64,000 nt of DNA from Symbiodinium natans. Its lineage: Eukaryota; Sar; Dinophyceae; Suessiales; Symbiodiniaceae. Positions within the stretch are counted from its first letter, which is position 1; each line of letters starts with the position of its first letter. The translations under genes were made by a program, and so were the position numbers. Below the pieces are notes generated by a model. The model ran no database searches. It was not told where the DNA came from and saw only the letters and a program-made list of their open reading frames with translations. Below are positions 22,649-34,798 of this stretch, in pieces. The DNA lies in the NCBI GenBank assembly GCA_905221605.1, contig CAJNDS010002282.1, positions 124,001-188,000 on the forward strand, in the 5' to 3' direction.

Positions 22649-24086
22649 CGGCTAAGCGGAACGACAACCAACATGCGAACTCGCATGGTCATGTAGCTGA
22701 GCTTTCTTCCATTTGATTGTGCGATGGCTCAAGCCTGTGGACAGGTACATGCATGAAGCATGCCGTAGCACACATGCAGGATGCTAGATCGCCACGTTGC
22801 AAAGAAGAAGACCTCCTTCATAGATGCAAGGTGTCTTGCAGAGGCAGTGCTTGCACGACTGGAGCTTGCTAGATTGGGGAGGGCGGTTGCCATGCTGGGG
22901 ATGACGACGTCGAGGCATCGATCACGCCATCGGCGCGTCGCCCAACTCACCTGGCCTCTTGGCTTACGCCACCACCCATTACGCCGGTACGGCGATTTCC
23001 CCAATTCAAGGATGTTGGGAAGCTTTGCTCTTCCGGTTTGTATACGCTTCCCTCCTTGATTTTGGGCCCTTGGACGTTCCCTCAGGCAGCTGGTTTGGCT
23101 GGCCTGTGCATCTGCGCTTCTGAAAGATTCTGGATGCGTTTTCACCAGCCACTCGGCCGGATCTGAGGCAGCCTTCAGTCATCAGCTTATATCAGCTATT
23201 TCAAAGATCCCGTTTTGATCTAGAAGCCGTAGCCCTCCCACGCGAGAAAGGGATGAAGACGAGCCAACCTGAAGCATCCTGAAGCCAGCTATGACTGCAG
23301 GTGGGCAAGGGCGACGAAACCTGCTTTTGAATCTGGGTCTTTGGCTCCCGCTGCCGGCACAAGCGGCGTTCCCAAATGCGTTGCTTGGAACATGTCTCCA
23401 ATGTTTTTGGGCTTCGCTGAGTAGCGATTACTTACCGGGCTGCCCATGACTTTGGAACATGCGCTGCTCAGTTTGATGCTTTACCTGAGAAGAATCAACA
23501 TATGCAGACCCGATCTAGGGTGTCGATACTGCTAGATGCGCAGAAACACGAGCCCATTCACACATACAAAGGTGAGAAAATCGGCATGAGATTGATGTCT
23601 CTGAAAATGTTGCGATCTAGTTTGATCCCGTGAAGCATGCAGCTACCTGCCTAGAGGTGTTTAGCGCATGTTTTAAGCTAGGTAGACTGGCTGCGAAGAT
23701 CTTGTGCATTTGTGTCACTGCAGTCTCGTCCTGATGTGGAAGGCTGCCCGAGGTTGCCAAGTACTCCGAGAGAAGAACTCCTGGCAACAAGCCGGACGAT
23801 CTTGGATTGCAGCCGCGCACGCTGAAGCTCGGAACATTAAGCCTGGGAGCACGACAGTTCCGTTCAGATGTACGCTGTCATTTGCATGGAGACACGTGCA
23901 GTGCGTTGCAAAGCCAGGAATCGCTTTGGTGATAAATCCGATGGCCCAGTGCTGAAGGGCTGTGGTTATGGACCGAACTGTTTCTCCACGACTGGAGATC
24001 CCGAGGCACCAGCCGCCAGCAACTAGTATGCTTTGTATACTTTGCTGGCGGTGCTGACATTGCATGCAGTGCCTTCGGCTTTCGGT
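22649..24086. other. No gene recognised
   Basis: Open frames of up to 138 codons exist on the minus strand (22729-23145 and 23715-24065), but they carry no motif I recognise. Nothing supports a gene, RNA or repeat here. It may contain the end of the transporter gene or the first exon of the DUF1499 gene. Confidence 0.4.
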
Positions 24087-24836
24087 GTTTGCGCAGAGAC
24101 TGCTATAAGGATCCGCAGATCACCACTCTTCTCCAGCCATGGAAGATACCGGACGGCACTAGCACGGCAGATGCATCCGCGCAGCTGGAAGAGGTGATCC
24201 GTGCTTATCCGCCAGGTGAGGGCTTATGGCTTTTGCACCGCTTCTCTGCCTTCTTTGCGTTTGCATGTGAGGACTTAGAGCCTTTAGAGCACACGTGATG
24301 TCAAATGCCAGGTCAGCAAAAAGTTGACGGGGGTGGCTTCCAAGTTGTCAAAGCTGGTTCCGATGGCTATTTGTACGCCCAGTTTGAGAGCTTAAAGATT
24401 CTGGACCTGATTCTGCACTGACTCCGGCGATTCTTGATTCGCACTTCTGAAGCGCCATCACTGCTCTTGGCCAAGGAAAGGAAAGATTGATGATGTTGAG
24501 CTCGCAATAAACCAGGACTTGAAATTCAGCTCAAGTCCCACTGCACTCATACTTCTTTCACGCGACCATGCTGGTGATACAGGCTGCTCATTGACAGCTC
24601 ATCTGCACTGGATTGTTTGGCTTTGCATCGTCTTGCAGTCTCCGTGCTCAACAGCTTCGGACCTTAGTAGTATAAACGTATATGTTGCTGGAATTGAGAG
24701 GGTCTTCATTCTCCCCCCGCAGCGACATGCTGCATTCGGAGTGCAAGTTCATACACTGCGTTCGGATGTAGGACGGGACTGTTCAAGTTCGTGCCTCTGG
24801 ACGGATCGGCCTCAAGGCTGATTTTGGCTCCAACGA
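24087..24836 (+). CDS. DUF1499-domain protein, three to four exons
   Basis: Pieces of the conserved DUF1499 pattern appear in order on the plus strand. Exon one (from about 24090) reads CYKDPQITTLLQPWKIPDGT, then ADASAQLEEVIRAYPPGEG. The next, after an AG at 24313, reads DGGGFQVVKAGSDGYLYAQF and ESLK. A third, near 24483-24525, contains GKIDDVELAI, matching the family's G-x-I-D-D-V-E-F motif. The last, after CCCCCCGCAG at 24722, reads IRSASSYTAFG, similar to the family's RSASR-x-G segment, and ends in a TGA near 24844. The biochemical role of DUF1499 is not established; family members occur in bacteria and algal plastid-targeted proteins. Donor sites are not canonical. Identification rests on four ordered motifs. 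Confidence 0.65.
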
Positions 24837-24899
24837 CCCATGGCTGATTCTTGTGTGTCTGTCTGTGTGTCGCTTTTTTGTCTGCGCGTGTGTATGTTA

Positions 24900-25062
24900 C
24901 ACATAAATATACATATATATATATATATATGTATATATATGTATACATATATATATATATATACATATAATTATATGTATATATATATATATATATATAC
25001 ATATATTTATATGTATATGGTATACATATATATATATATGTAATATGCAGTGTGTGTATGCC
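24900..25062. repeat. TA/ATAC microsatellite
   Basis: Long (TA)n with ATAC/GTAT interruptions. Open frames of alternating Tyr and Ile on both strands come from the repeat. Confidence 0.9.
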
Positions 25063-26081
25063 CGTATACGCGTTAAAAACACAAGTTAATGTCAGCTATT
25101 GTGTAGCAAAACTGTAGCAGAATGGCGATGTGTGCTGCGTGTGGCATGTGCTTACTATGTGCGCAACAGAAGCAGACAGACACGTCTTAGCGTCTTAACA
25201 TTCTTCGACACTACGGAGTGCTGGATTGTGTCTGCTCCCCTTGTCTATGGAGAAAAGTGTAGATGCTCTGAGGCAAAACGCTTGAATTACATTGCGGAGC
25301 TACCTGGCACAACATGATTCTAAAGGTTGCCGCGCTTCAAGGTGTTGAGAGACGTTATGAGACAAGCTGATCGAGGACTTGGATTCCAGGTTGCGTTGCC
25401 ACATGTGAGTTCGCATAGTTTGCTGCAAGGCAGCTGCGAGCAAAAGGCTGGACGGCTCCCGCAATCACGAAGCTTGACAACGAAGCAGGGTGCTGGTCGA
25501 GATACGTATTTGCAATGCCCCGCATTCTCCGAAAGCAAACTGAGCACCCCAAATCCCACTGGCTCAGTAGTGCCACAGGAGCTGGGTTCCTTCAAGAAAT
25601 GTTGTGCGGTGGCATGCTTGACCTTTGTAGTGTCTTGTGTGGGCAGCTCTGACGTCGCATTGAGCTAGGCCAGGCATTGCACTGTCTGTGTATCTCCATA
25701 CCCAGTCCTGCATCTGAAGGAAAAACACTCACGCGTATTATTTCTCAATGAACTCCGGCAAGACGAAGGCCATACCATCAGGGTCTCTCCGTGCCAACCA
25801 AGGCAATGTGGTCTTGACAATCAACATAGATGCAGTCTAGCAAATGCTCAGCTGTTCTGTGGGCAGGTGGCTTGCGTCGGGATCGATTGCCCGGTTAACT
25901 ACGAACTCCGACTGCAGCATTTGACTATAGTTTCGATGTTCACTTTCACCCACGCTAGCCATAAAGAGACTCATTTGGTTGATGGTTGTCAGCAGTGAGC
26001 TTAGGAATTGATCGAAGAGGACAGCAGATTGCCATGCTAGTCGCCATGCCATGGCTGCCTTGTGTTGCTTCATCCACTCTG

Positions 26082-26775
26082 TTACCCTAAACCCTAAACC
26101 CTGTTTCATTGGACAGTGTGGGTGTTTGCTAGCGTCATTCGTTTGAAGGTTAGGGTCGAAACAACTTGAGGTCCTAGCCCGCGATTCTGGAATCCCAAAG
26201 ATTTACACATCTTCTACCCATGAGGCCCTCTGAAGTAGCCCCCGCGGTTTGCGAGAGTGCTGCGCGGGTGGCAAAAAACAACTGTTGCTTCAATAGTACC
26301 CTAAACCCTAAACCCTGTTGCTTCAAGAGTCAAGAGCCTGGCAGGAGCCCGGTCCAGGCGAGAGTGAAGGCTGACTGCAGGAATGCAGGGCGCAAAGGAA
26401 AAAAACCGCTGCCCTGTGCCCACAATACTGCACAGTAGGGTTTAGGGTTTAGGGTTGCAAAATACACCCATGGCATACGGCTTATACCGTGTAATAGTCA
26501 CATCAACCTCAACTCTACGGCTACCAAGGCTGGCCGGGATCCTGTCTGCCATCGGCAACATCACCAAGATGGTTCTGGCCTGATTCCTAGCTTCGACCCG
26601 TCACCGGAGTCTGCTCCGGCCGGATCAAGAAAGTATGTCCTCCGATCTTATGTTCACTGATGCTTGCACCCTAAACCCTAAAACCTAAACCCTAAACCCT
26701 AAGCGGGGGGCAAAAAAAAAAACCTAAACCCTAAACGCTTGCGACACGGGTGGGAAAAAAACCTAAACCTACTGC
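26082..26775. repeat. Several short CCCTAAA/TTTAGGG tracts
   Basis: CCCTAAA at 26085-26101, 26299-26316, 26669-26703 and 26722-26740; TTTAGGG at 26437-26455. Both orientations occur within 700 bp, with unique sequence between. Confidence 0.8.
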
Positions 26776-26857
26776 CGAGGTGCAGCGGGGTGCTGGCGCC
26801 GCCAAGGCTTGCTACGCCTGCAGAACTCTTTGGTGCATCTGTGACATCACCCCCCCG

Positions 26858-26947
26858 AGTAGTAGAGTAGGTAACCTTTTTGGGGTAGTATAATCCCCTT
26901 ATAATCCCAAAGGTGAACCTTGAATTCCCCCAGGTTACTGGACAACC
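26858..26947. mobile_element. Fold-back element, family D
   Basis: Reads AGTAGTAGAGTAGGTAACC, then TTTTTGGGGTAGTATAATCC and, after a mirrored centre, CCCAAAGGTGAACCTTGAAT and CCCCCAGGTTACTGGACAAC. It aligns with the copy at 10219-10319 over the full length, including the ends, and partly with 2801-2882. Confidence 0.8.
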
Positions 26948-27562
26948 ACTCTGACGGTTGTTTGTGCCCGCTGTGTTTTGGAGGAAGGTGGTGCCTGGTA
27001 ACTGGGCAAGTTGTTGGAACACATCATATGAATTTTCAACTATCCAACCCATCTTCAGCTCGCTTATTGCAGGCGATTACTCCGAACTTACAGGAGTCAT
27101 AGGCAACAGGCATACTGCACGGGATACATCAGGATACATGTTTTTGCATGCCGCTGGTATGGCGCTCCTCGTTGCCGGCGGGACGCTGGCAAGCCACGCA
27201 CTAGAAGCATCGGCAACTCTGGCAGCATTGGTTTGCTTGCCAAGTGCACTGGAGCCATAGGGTACTACAAGAGATGTCGTCACGTGCACATGTTTGCTGC
27301 CACTTTGGACTTCACAAGGCAGGTTTGTACATCCCAACAGTGCATATAGCTAAGCTGCTTTGCCCAGCCCTACGCGCTGTAGGGCGAGAGAGCGGTGTTT
27401 TGGCAGAATTGGCACTGCAAGCCGAGGCACATGTCTAGCACCTCTCTGGGTGAAGATGAGAGCAGGATATGTGACCTGGAGCAGTTCAGAGTCCGTATAG
27501 GCGAATGCTCCGCAATGCCCCTTTGAGCTCACTCCTATGGCACATCTTCAGCTTCACAACAC

Positions 27563-30500
27563 TCAGGCGTCGCCGTGCGCTGCCGACCGCGCCTTGCTAG
27601 AAAGTGTATGCTACAGCCCAAAGGTGCTTTCCGCACCGTGAGAACGAAGCCCGATGTCACGATGTGTTGGGTGCTTCCGGTCGAATGCTGTATCGATCCC
27701 CAACTAGCTGGAGCTACTTGAATAAGGAAGTTTTCGCCCGAACCGTCTGTTCTGCACAGGACAAGCCGTAGGACTGTGCCACACGATTTTTGGGCAAGGC
27801 TATCCGATGCAGAGCGCAACCATGAAGTGGTTGACATCTGTAGGGCTCGGACCTCAATGGTGGGAAAGAATCACAAGATGCTGCACAGAATCCAGCAGTC
27901 CGCAAGGGAAGAGCTGTAGTTATCACCGACCCAACCACCTTCACTCCAACCCTGCCTGAGATCATGGACCGCCGCATGGTCATCCTCTTGGACGCGGGAG
28001 CCGCACCTCGGGGCTGATTGTCCATTGTTTTTTTTTTTTTTGGTTGCTGGTTTGGGTTTGTTACCTTACGAGTGCAATGAAGTGTTGCTAGGCAGGTTGC
28101 AAGTTGTTTTGTTGTCTTTGAGAAGTCGGTTGTGAGCCAGGGCCCAGGCCAGGTTAACCCGGCTGCTTGCCCTGCCACCTGGGCACCCCTGAACCCTGAA
28201 CCCTACACCCTAGACCCTAAACCCTAAACCCTAAACCCTCGCTTCTCGCAAGAACTCAGGCATCGAACGATTACCTTCGGCACGACAAGTCCAAGGACGG
28301 CTCAGATGCTGAAGATGCTTTTTCGAAAAGACACCTGCAGCAAGTGTCTGTACTAGAATGATTAGAAGCTACTAGTCTTCGTCGCTATGGGTAGGGCCAC
28401 TGCAGTTACAGTGAAAAGTCTGAGCTACATCGATTTTGGGCACGCCCTGTTGGACTGACTGGAAACTCCCGGACACCGCAGGAAAAGCGATTCGCCTTCG
28501 ATCAAGCCTTCGGCGCAGATACGGCAACCTTGAACGCACATTGTTTTCAGAGCGGTGCCCTTTTCAATTCTGGGTTGCGGATGTCCTCCCTGGGGAAACT
28601 GAGCTTCTCCACTCCAGAGCAATCAAGGACAATGGTGTCCTGTTTACTGCGACGGCAGAACCCTTGATAGGCACACGGGTGCAGTTAACAGAAGTAGTGA
28701 CGTGTGGTTGAGCTTCATGCTGGTTCCCTTTGAAAGGCTTTGGCATCAGGTCGGGTTTGCGTATTTATATAAATACATAAATATGTATATATATATATAT
28801 ATATGATTGTTATTCATTTATTTGTTTATTATTGTCTATATTCATATTTTTATATACGTGTCCAGCACCTTGCCATGACCCCTGCGACCGCAGATAGCGT
28901 ACTTGGCGGCCACTTGTGCAGCAATATCGACAGGAAGGTCCATGCGAAGCATAACCCGAGCTTGGTTTTTCCATCCTTGTCCGCTGTTCGCGGATGAGGT
29001 CACTGCTCACATGTGTGGCACAAAGAGGGCTGGAGGCCACTGTTAGTTGCGGTTCCTGCAGTCTGAGGTCTGAATTGCAGCGTTTTTGCCTACGGGGCAA
29101 CAGGAGCTGGCAAAACCTTTACCATGCATCTCGGTCTCAATGTTTAGAGCCAAGTGCAGACACGGATAGCACCCGGTGCGACTCTTGCGGCCAACAGATA
29201 TGTACGTCCTGAAGCATAATGGAGAGGCGGTGGTTGCTTGTGCCGTTTTTTCTGGAGCTAGTGAGAACTAAACCACCACCAAGGATCGGCACTCCAAGCG
29301 AACCAGGCGTCATGTTCCGCACGGTCGAGGGCCTCTTTGCCAGGTCGGCTTCTGCACAGGACCAGGGAGTCTCAGTCACTTGCTCCCTGCCTGCAGCAGT
29401 GCCATGCAATGATGCAACAGCTTCGTGGTGACGTGTGCAGATTACAGCGCGCGGGGGCAGATGCATTTTTGTGCAGGCTGCTTCGTGGAAGTCTACAACG
29501 AGGTGTTGCGGGATCTCGGCTCACGAGACGGCCGAGAGGGAATGCTTGACCTTAGGGAAGATCCCATCACAGGACTGCAGCTTTGTGGCGCATGTATGCA
29601 CACAGAAAGTCTATAAGCACGTATGCAAATATGCATATTCCGACCAACAGAATTTAAAAGCGTGTGTGTGTATGTATATATATATATATGTCGCATGTAC
29701 ACATGTATGTGTATGTATGTATGTACGCCTGTATACACAACTATTTGTGCTGCTTCTCTTGGCGAATGGCGACAACGTTTCCCAATGCATGGTAAACAGT
29801 GACAAAAGCATCCTCTCAGACAACCAGGTGTTTTTGTAATGAGGTGATTAAAGCAGGCACGCATTTACACAACGCAGCTTCCGTATGAAAGAAAATTGCC
29901 TCGGCTCGGACAAGTTGACTTTAAGCGGGATCCCATAGAATCGGAAGGACCTCCTTAGGTCATCAAACTTCGCTCTAGGAGACCCCCCTCCCCTCCCGCC
30001 CCGGCTAAACCGGTTCCACACGAGTTTCGGCAACGGCTTGCAAGCTTCTTAAGGAGGCAAGCAAGAGTCGACTAGGCTGTAGCCCGAAAAAAGAAGTTGT
30101 ACACATTCCGAATCAAGGTTGGTCAAGGAGTTCCATAACCATTCCACCTCGATTTGGGTGCTGCCTCAATCTTGGATGCTGCTGCAGCGGGCGGGTTGTG
30201 CGCTGAAGCAGCACGCTGAAATTGAGATGGAACGACAGTCGAGGGCAGTGAAAATCTAGTGGGTTTCGCAAGAAAGGCTATTCTGCTTGAGAAGAAACAT
30301 GCCAAGCCAAATTCCCATGCCAAGTGCATGCCGCCTCGATTTAGGTGCTGCTTCAATTTCGGGTGCTGCTTCAGCGTGTGGGCTGCGAGCTGAAGCAGCA
30401 CGCGGCTCTTTGTCAAGATGCACTTCCAGTGGCACAATATCCTCAAATTGTGTCCCAAAAGGCTCGGACATCCAAAGCGAGTTGAGACCATCAACAAAAA

Positions 30501-33500
30501 CTCCAAAGCAGGAAAGGCAAGCAAAACAAATGGTCCAGAAAGCAGCACACGGTGGCATGGATGTTAGTCCACCCACCCCAGCATGATATGCTCCAGAATC
30601 GTGCCTTGTGCAAGGGGGTCATTCAAGCACACGCCGCCACAAACCTCCACCGGCAACCCCACTCCTGAATCTCAAAAAGAGTTTAGTTGTTGCTGAAGAG
30701 TCGTCTTTCGGATCCTCTGAGCTGCGGTGATTGGCAGGACCTTCGCTGTCCGGTGTCACTGAGATCCAGGCCAGGGCCGCAAAAAAGTCGCAAGAACTGT
30801 GCCCAAGGAGGTGGTCATCATTTGTGCAATCCTTGAATTCGTTTGATCACCACTTGCCTCACCGCAACTGTTCGGCGCAAGCTTGGGTTCCTGTCTCGAG
30901 CAGACGACTCCCTTCGTTGCTCGTCAGCACTCGCGGGAGCTTCCTTTCATAGCCATGCGTTCAACAGCTGGTTTGCGCCGGGCTGCAGCCGTTGCTGCAG
31001 CAGCACTGGCCACAACTTGCACCACAGCTCTTGCAGACTCCAAGTCCGCAGCCGTGCCGCTGCTCGGAGGGCAAGCGTCGTGGCACTTCGGCAAGTGGCA
31101 AGCGATAACTGATGCTGTCCGCGGCGGGGTGTCGACAGCGAGCCTGGTCCCCAGCAAGGTTGGCGCGAAATTCCAGGGAACGCTGGACCCCAGCAAGCTG
31201 AAAGCAGGCTTTGCGGGCGTTAACCTGGACATTGCGGAGCTGCCCAAACCGCTGACAGACTTTACGGGGCTGCAACTTCACGTGGCCAATGCGGATGGTC
31301 GGGAGTATACACTGCTTCTGAAGCTGCGTGGAGCAAAGTCGGGGACTTCTTACCAAGTCCGCTTCACGCCAAAGCCTGATTCGAGCCTGGAGGCCCCCTT
31401 CACCGACTTTGCTGGCTACTACCGTGGGCGCCCGGACCCCGCGGCGGCGGCGCTGCGGCTGGAGGACGTGGGGACCATAGCGCTGCAAATTGCCAGCAAC
31501 TTTCAACAGCAGTCGGGGGACTTCGAGCTTGAGTTGAGCAGCCTAGCTGGGCTTCAAGATGCGTCCCAGCAAATGGTTTGAGGCCTTCGGACGCCTTAGG
31601 ATGCTCTAGAATGTTAGGGTTTGGGGACCCCTGCGGCCCAGCCTCGGCGATTGGTGGAGGCCGGCCGGTAAACTCGGCCTGAACCCTCAACTCCCTAAAG
31701 CTCCCTAAACCGTCCTGATATCCCGATGGCCTCAGGGTGTGATTTGCTTGTCCGGTGACCTAGTGTAGGGATGCTCAGTGCCGAGGAGGCCATCAGGAGA
31801 TGACAGGGTAAGAAGCCTTGTTTGATCTCGAAGGCTGCAAAGCTTTCCAGTCGTTCGAAGGATACGAAGTTTCCCTCAGAAGTGGACGTTTAGTTCAGCT
31901 CGGCGGGAGGCAAAACAGCTGACCTCGTGGCAGTCGAAAGTTCCCTAAGCCCCTGGAACTCCATAACTGTACTTATAACCCAAATATAACCCTATTAGGG
32001 TACTTAAAGGGGCTAATAAGTGTGCTATAACTACCTACGCTTATAATTGGTCATGTGCTAAGCATGACTTAGCGTTTGCCAGGCCAAGTCCGTCCAGCAG
32101 GTCATGGAGCTGCTGCAGCAGGGCAACCAGCGAAGAACGACGGAGCCAACGGCTCAAGCCTCAGGGCATTTCTTGGGGCAAATGGGGCTTGATCCCCCTA
32201 CAACCCGTTAGCCACGACAAGGACAGTTGCTGTAGAGAAACGGTGGGAGCTGGTTTGACCCCCCTAACGCCTTGAAAGCGAAGGATGAATCATGGGGCCC
32301 TTTGGGAATCTCGAGACCCCCCAACAGAGTCCATAGTTTAACTCCATGGCAAGCAGGCACAAGCAGGCCACCCAGAAACAACCCAGCCGAGGCGATGAAT
32401 GTCACGTCGTCGCGCTCACATGCGGTGTTCCAGGTGCGGGTGGAGCGGCGGGACCCCAAGAATCCGGATGTGGGAACAGTTGGCAAACTCTCTATGATCG
32501 ACCTGGCCGGCTCAGAAAGGGCCTCGCAGACACACAACAGTGGCCTTCGGTTGCTCGAGGGAGCCAATATCAATCGCTCTCTGCTGGCGCTTGGCAACTG
32601 CATAAATGCATTGGCCTCCGGCTCTGGCTTTGTGCCGTTCCGGGATTCCAAACTGACGAGACTCCTGAAGGATTCACTGGGAGGAAACTGCCGCACGATG
32701 ATGATTGCCAACATCTCGCCGAGCCACCTGAGCTATGAAGACACCCTGAACACTTTGAAGTACGCAAATCGGGCCAAAAACATCCGAGTGAGCACCTCAC
32801 AAAACCTCATTCAGCCGGATGACCACGTCAGAGCCCAGTCAGCAATGGCCAACCCAGGGAGCCCTTTATACCCCTTAATTAAGACATATACCTGAAACTA
32901 TATAGGGATCCTTAGTATGATTAAAAAAGGTAGATGCCTTCTTTCAGGGGCATTGGGCTCTTTGGGGAATGTCATTTTTTTCTCTGCTGTCGTGGCACCA
33001 TGTCGTAGCACCTGCGCCTTAGCATCCATATGCCGGAGTCTGGCTGGAGGCTCCAAGCTTGAAGAAAGGGCTACAATTTGCTGAAAGAAGGCCCCGAAAA
33101 AAGATAGCACAATTCCTGTACTACCCTTATAAGTTATAAGGAAGAATATGGCTTTCGATAAAGTTTTGGTGACCGAACTGCAACCCCGCCCCCCTCGCCC
33201 CCAAGTTTCTCGCTGAGTCAGAAACTCAAACCAGTGCGACAGTCACGACGGCACGCGCATGCTCTTTGCCACCCAGGACAGTACGAGCATGCCATTTCCG
33301 ACCTCCGCCAAGAGGTGGGTGCCAGTTCCGTCTCTTGATTCTTGAACCCTAAACCCTAAACCCTAAACCCTAAACCCTAAAATGGCTGAATGTGGCAGGC
33401 AGCACTTTTGAAAGCGAAGCTGGTACAGCGGGCAGCGACGCAGCAGCTTCAAGACCTGGAGGTAAGTCGGTTTCCGCACTGAAAGCAGATACTGGTAGCC

Positions 33501-34647
33501 TAGCCCAGAGTTTCGCAAGGATTCGGAGGATTTGGGGGCCAGAGAGTTCCGGTGATGCAACGTCCTACCCGTAGAAAGCGTCATCCCTAGCACTCCTCTC
33601 AACATTTAACGTGTCCTTTGTCTCGAAATGCCTCGTGTTGAGAGGCAGCTTCTGTATGCTTCGGTGTGCTTTTACTTTTGTCACTGCGGAAGATTGCTGC
33701 ATGCATCTGCCACCGAACAAGATGTGGCAGGCCGAGAAAGAGGTTGGTGGGGAGACGGAGCTCAAGGAGGCCAGCGAGAACTGGAAGATGGAGATCATCA
33801 AAAATCTGGAACCTTGATTCGTATGATTCGTCAAAGAACTAGCATCCAGGAATCTGTAGTATCTGACACGGGATGATTGCCGCCAGCATCATCAGCATCG
33901 AACGACCAGATCTAAACCCTAAACCCTAGCCCTAAACCCTAAACCCTACACCTTAAACCCTAAACCCCAAGCCTAAACCCTTGTACAACCCAAGGAGAGC
34001 CGCTCCTCTTTGCAGCGCTCTTTGCTCGATGTGGAGAAGGCAGTTGGAGAGATCACGCCTCCCTTAGGACGGCCTTGAGCCACCTTCGAGCAGGATGTTA
34101 CGCCTTAGGTGCATGAAAGTGGTCGAAAGGTCGGAAAGATCTGGCTTCACGTTGTCCCTTCTTGTTTAGCTATGTGTAGAGGTAAGAGGGGGGCCTCATA
34201 TGGGGGGCACCTTTTTTCTGAGGCCTTGGTGCAGTGGCGCGTAGAGCTGGATCATGCCAAGGAGGTCATCGCTTACTGGGAAGCCTCTTGGGCAGAATCA
34301 GAGCAGGGCCTCCCTTTTCATATCCTGGGAAGCCCTCAGTTTATTTAGGGTTTAGGGCCTCAGGGCTTAGGGAAAACATCAAGTTGCCATGCCTGCCGCC
34401 CAGGATCGCCAGCAAGCAGCTTGGCCCAGATGGCAAAGCTAGCCCATGCAAAATGACACCCTCATGGCATCCGTCGTTGCCGCAGACGTGATGGTGGTGG
34501 TGGTGGTGGTGGTGGTGGTGGTATAGTCGTGGTGGTGGTGATGGTGGTGGTGGTGGTGGTATAGTCGTGGTAGTAGTGGTAGTAGTGGTAGTAGTGGTAG
34601 TGGTAGTAGTGGTAGTAGTGGTAGTAGTGGTAGTAGTGGTAGTGGAA

Positions 34648-34691
<44 letters not shown>

Positions 34692-34711
34692 TGTAGTTGT
34701 TGTTGTTGTAC

Positions 34712-34798
<87 letters not shown>

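Larger units (their letters stand above)
25063..27562. other. No gene recognised; telomere-type tracts and one fold-back element
   Basis: A 113-codon plus frame at 25327-25668 and a hydrophobic plus segment at 27139-27258 (LHAAGMALLVAGGTLASHAL) are open but unidentified. The second could be a membrane helix of an unknown exon. CCCTAAA arrays and a family D fold-back element are listed separately. Confidence 0.4.

Noticed and set aside
24814-24835. Spliced-leader-like ATTTTGGCTC
   Set aside because: Lies inside the last DUF1499 exon and matches only ten bases; upstream leader bases do not match.
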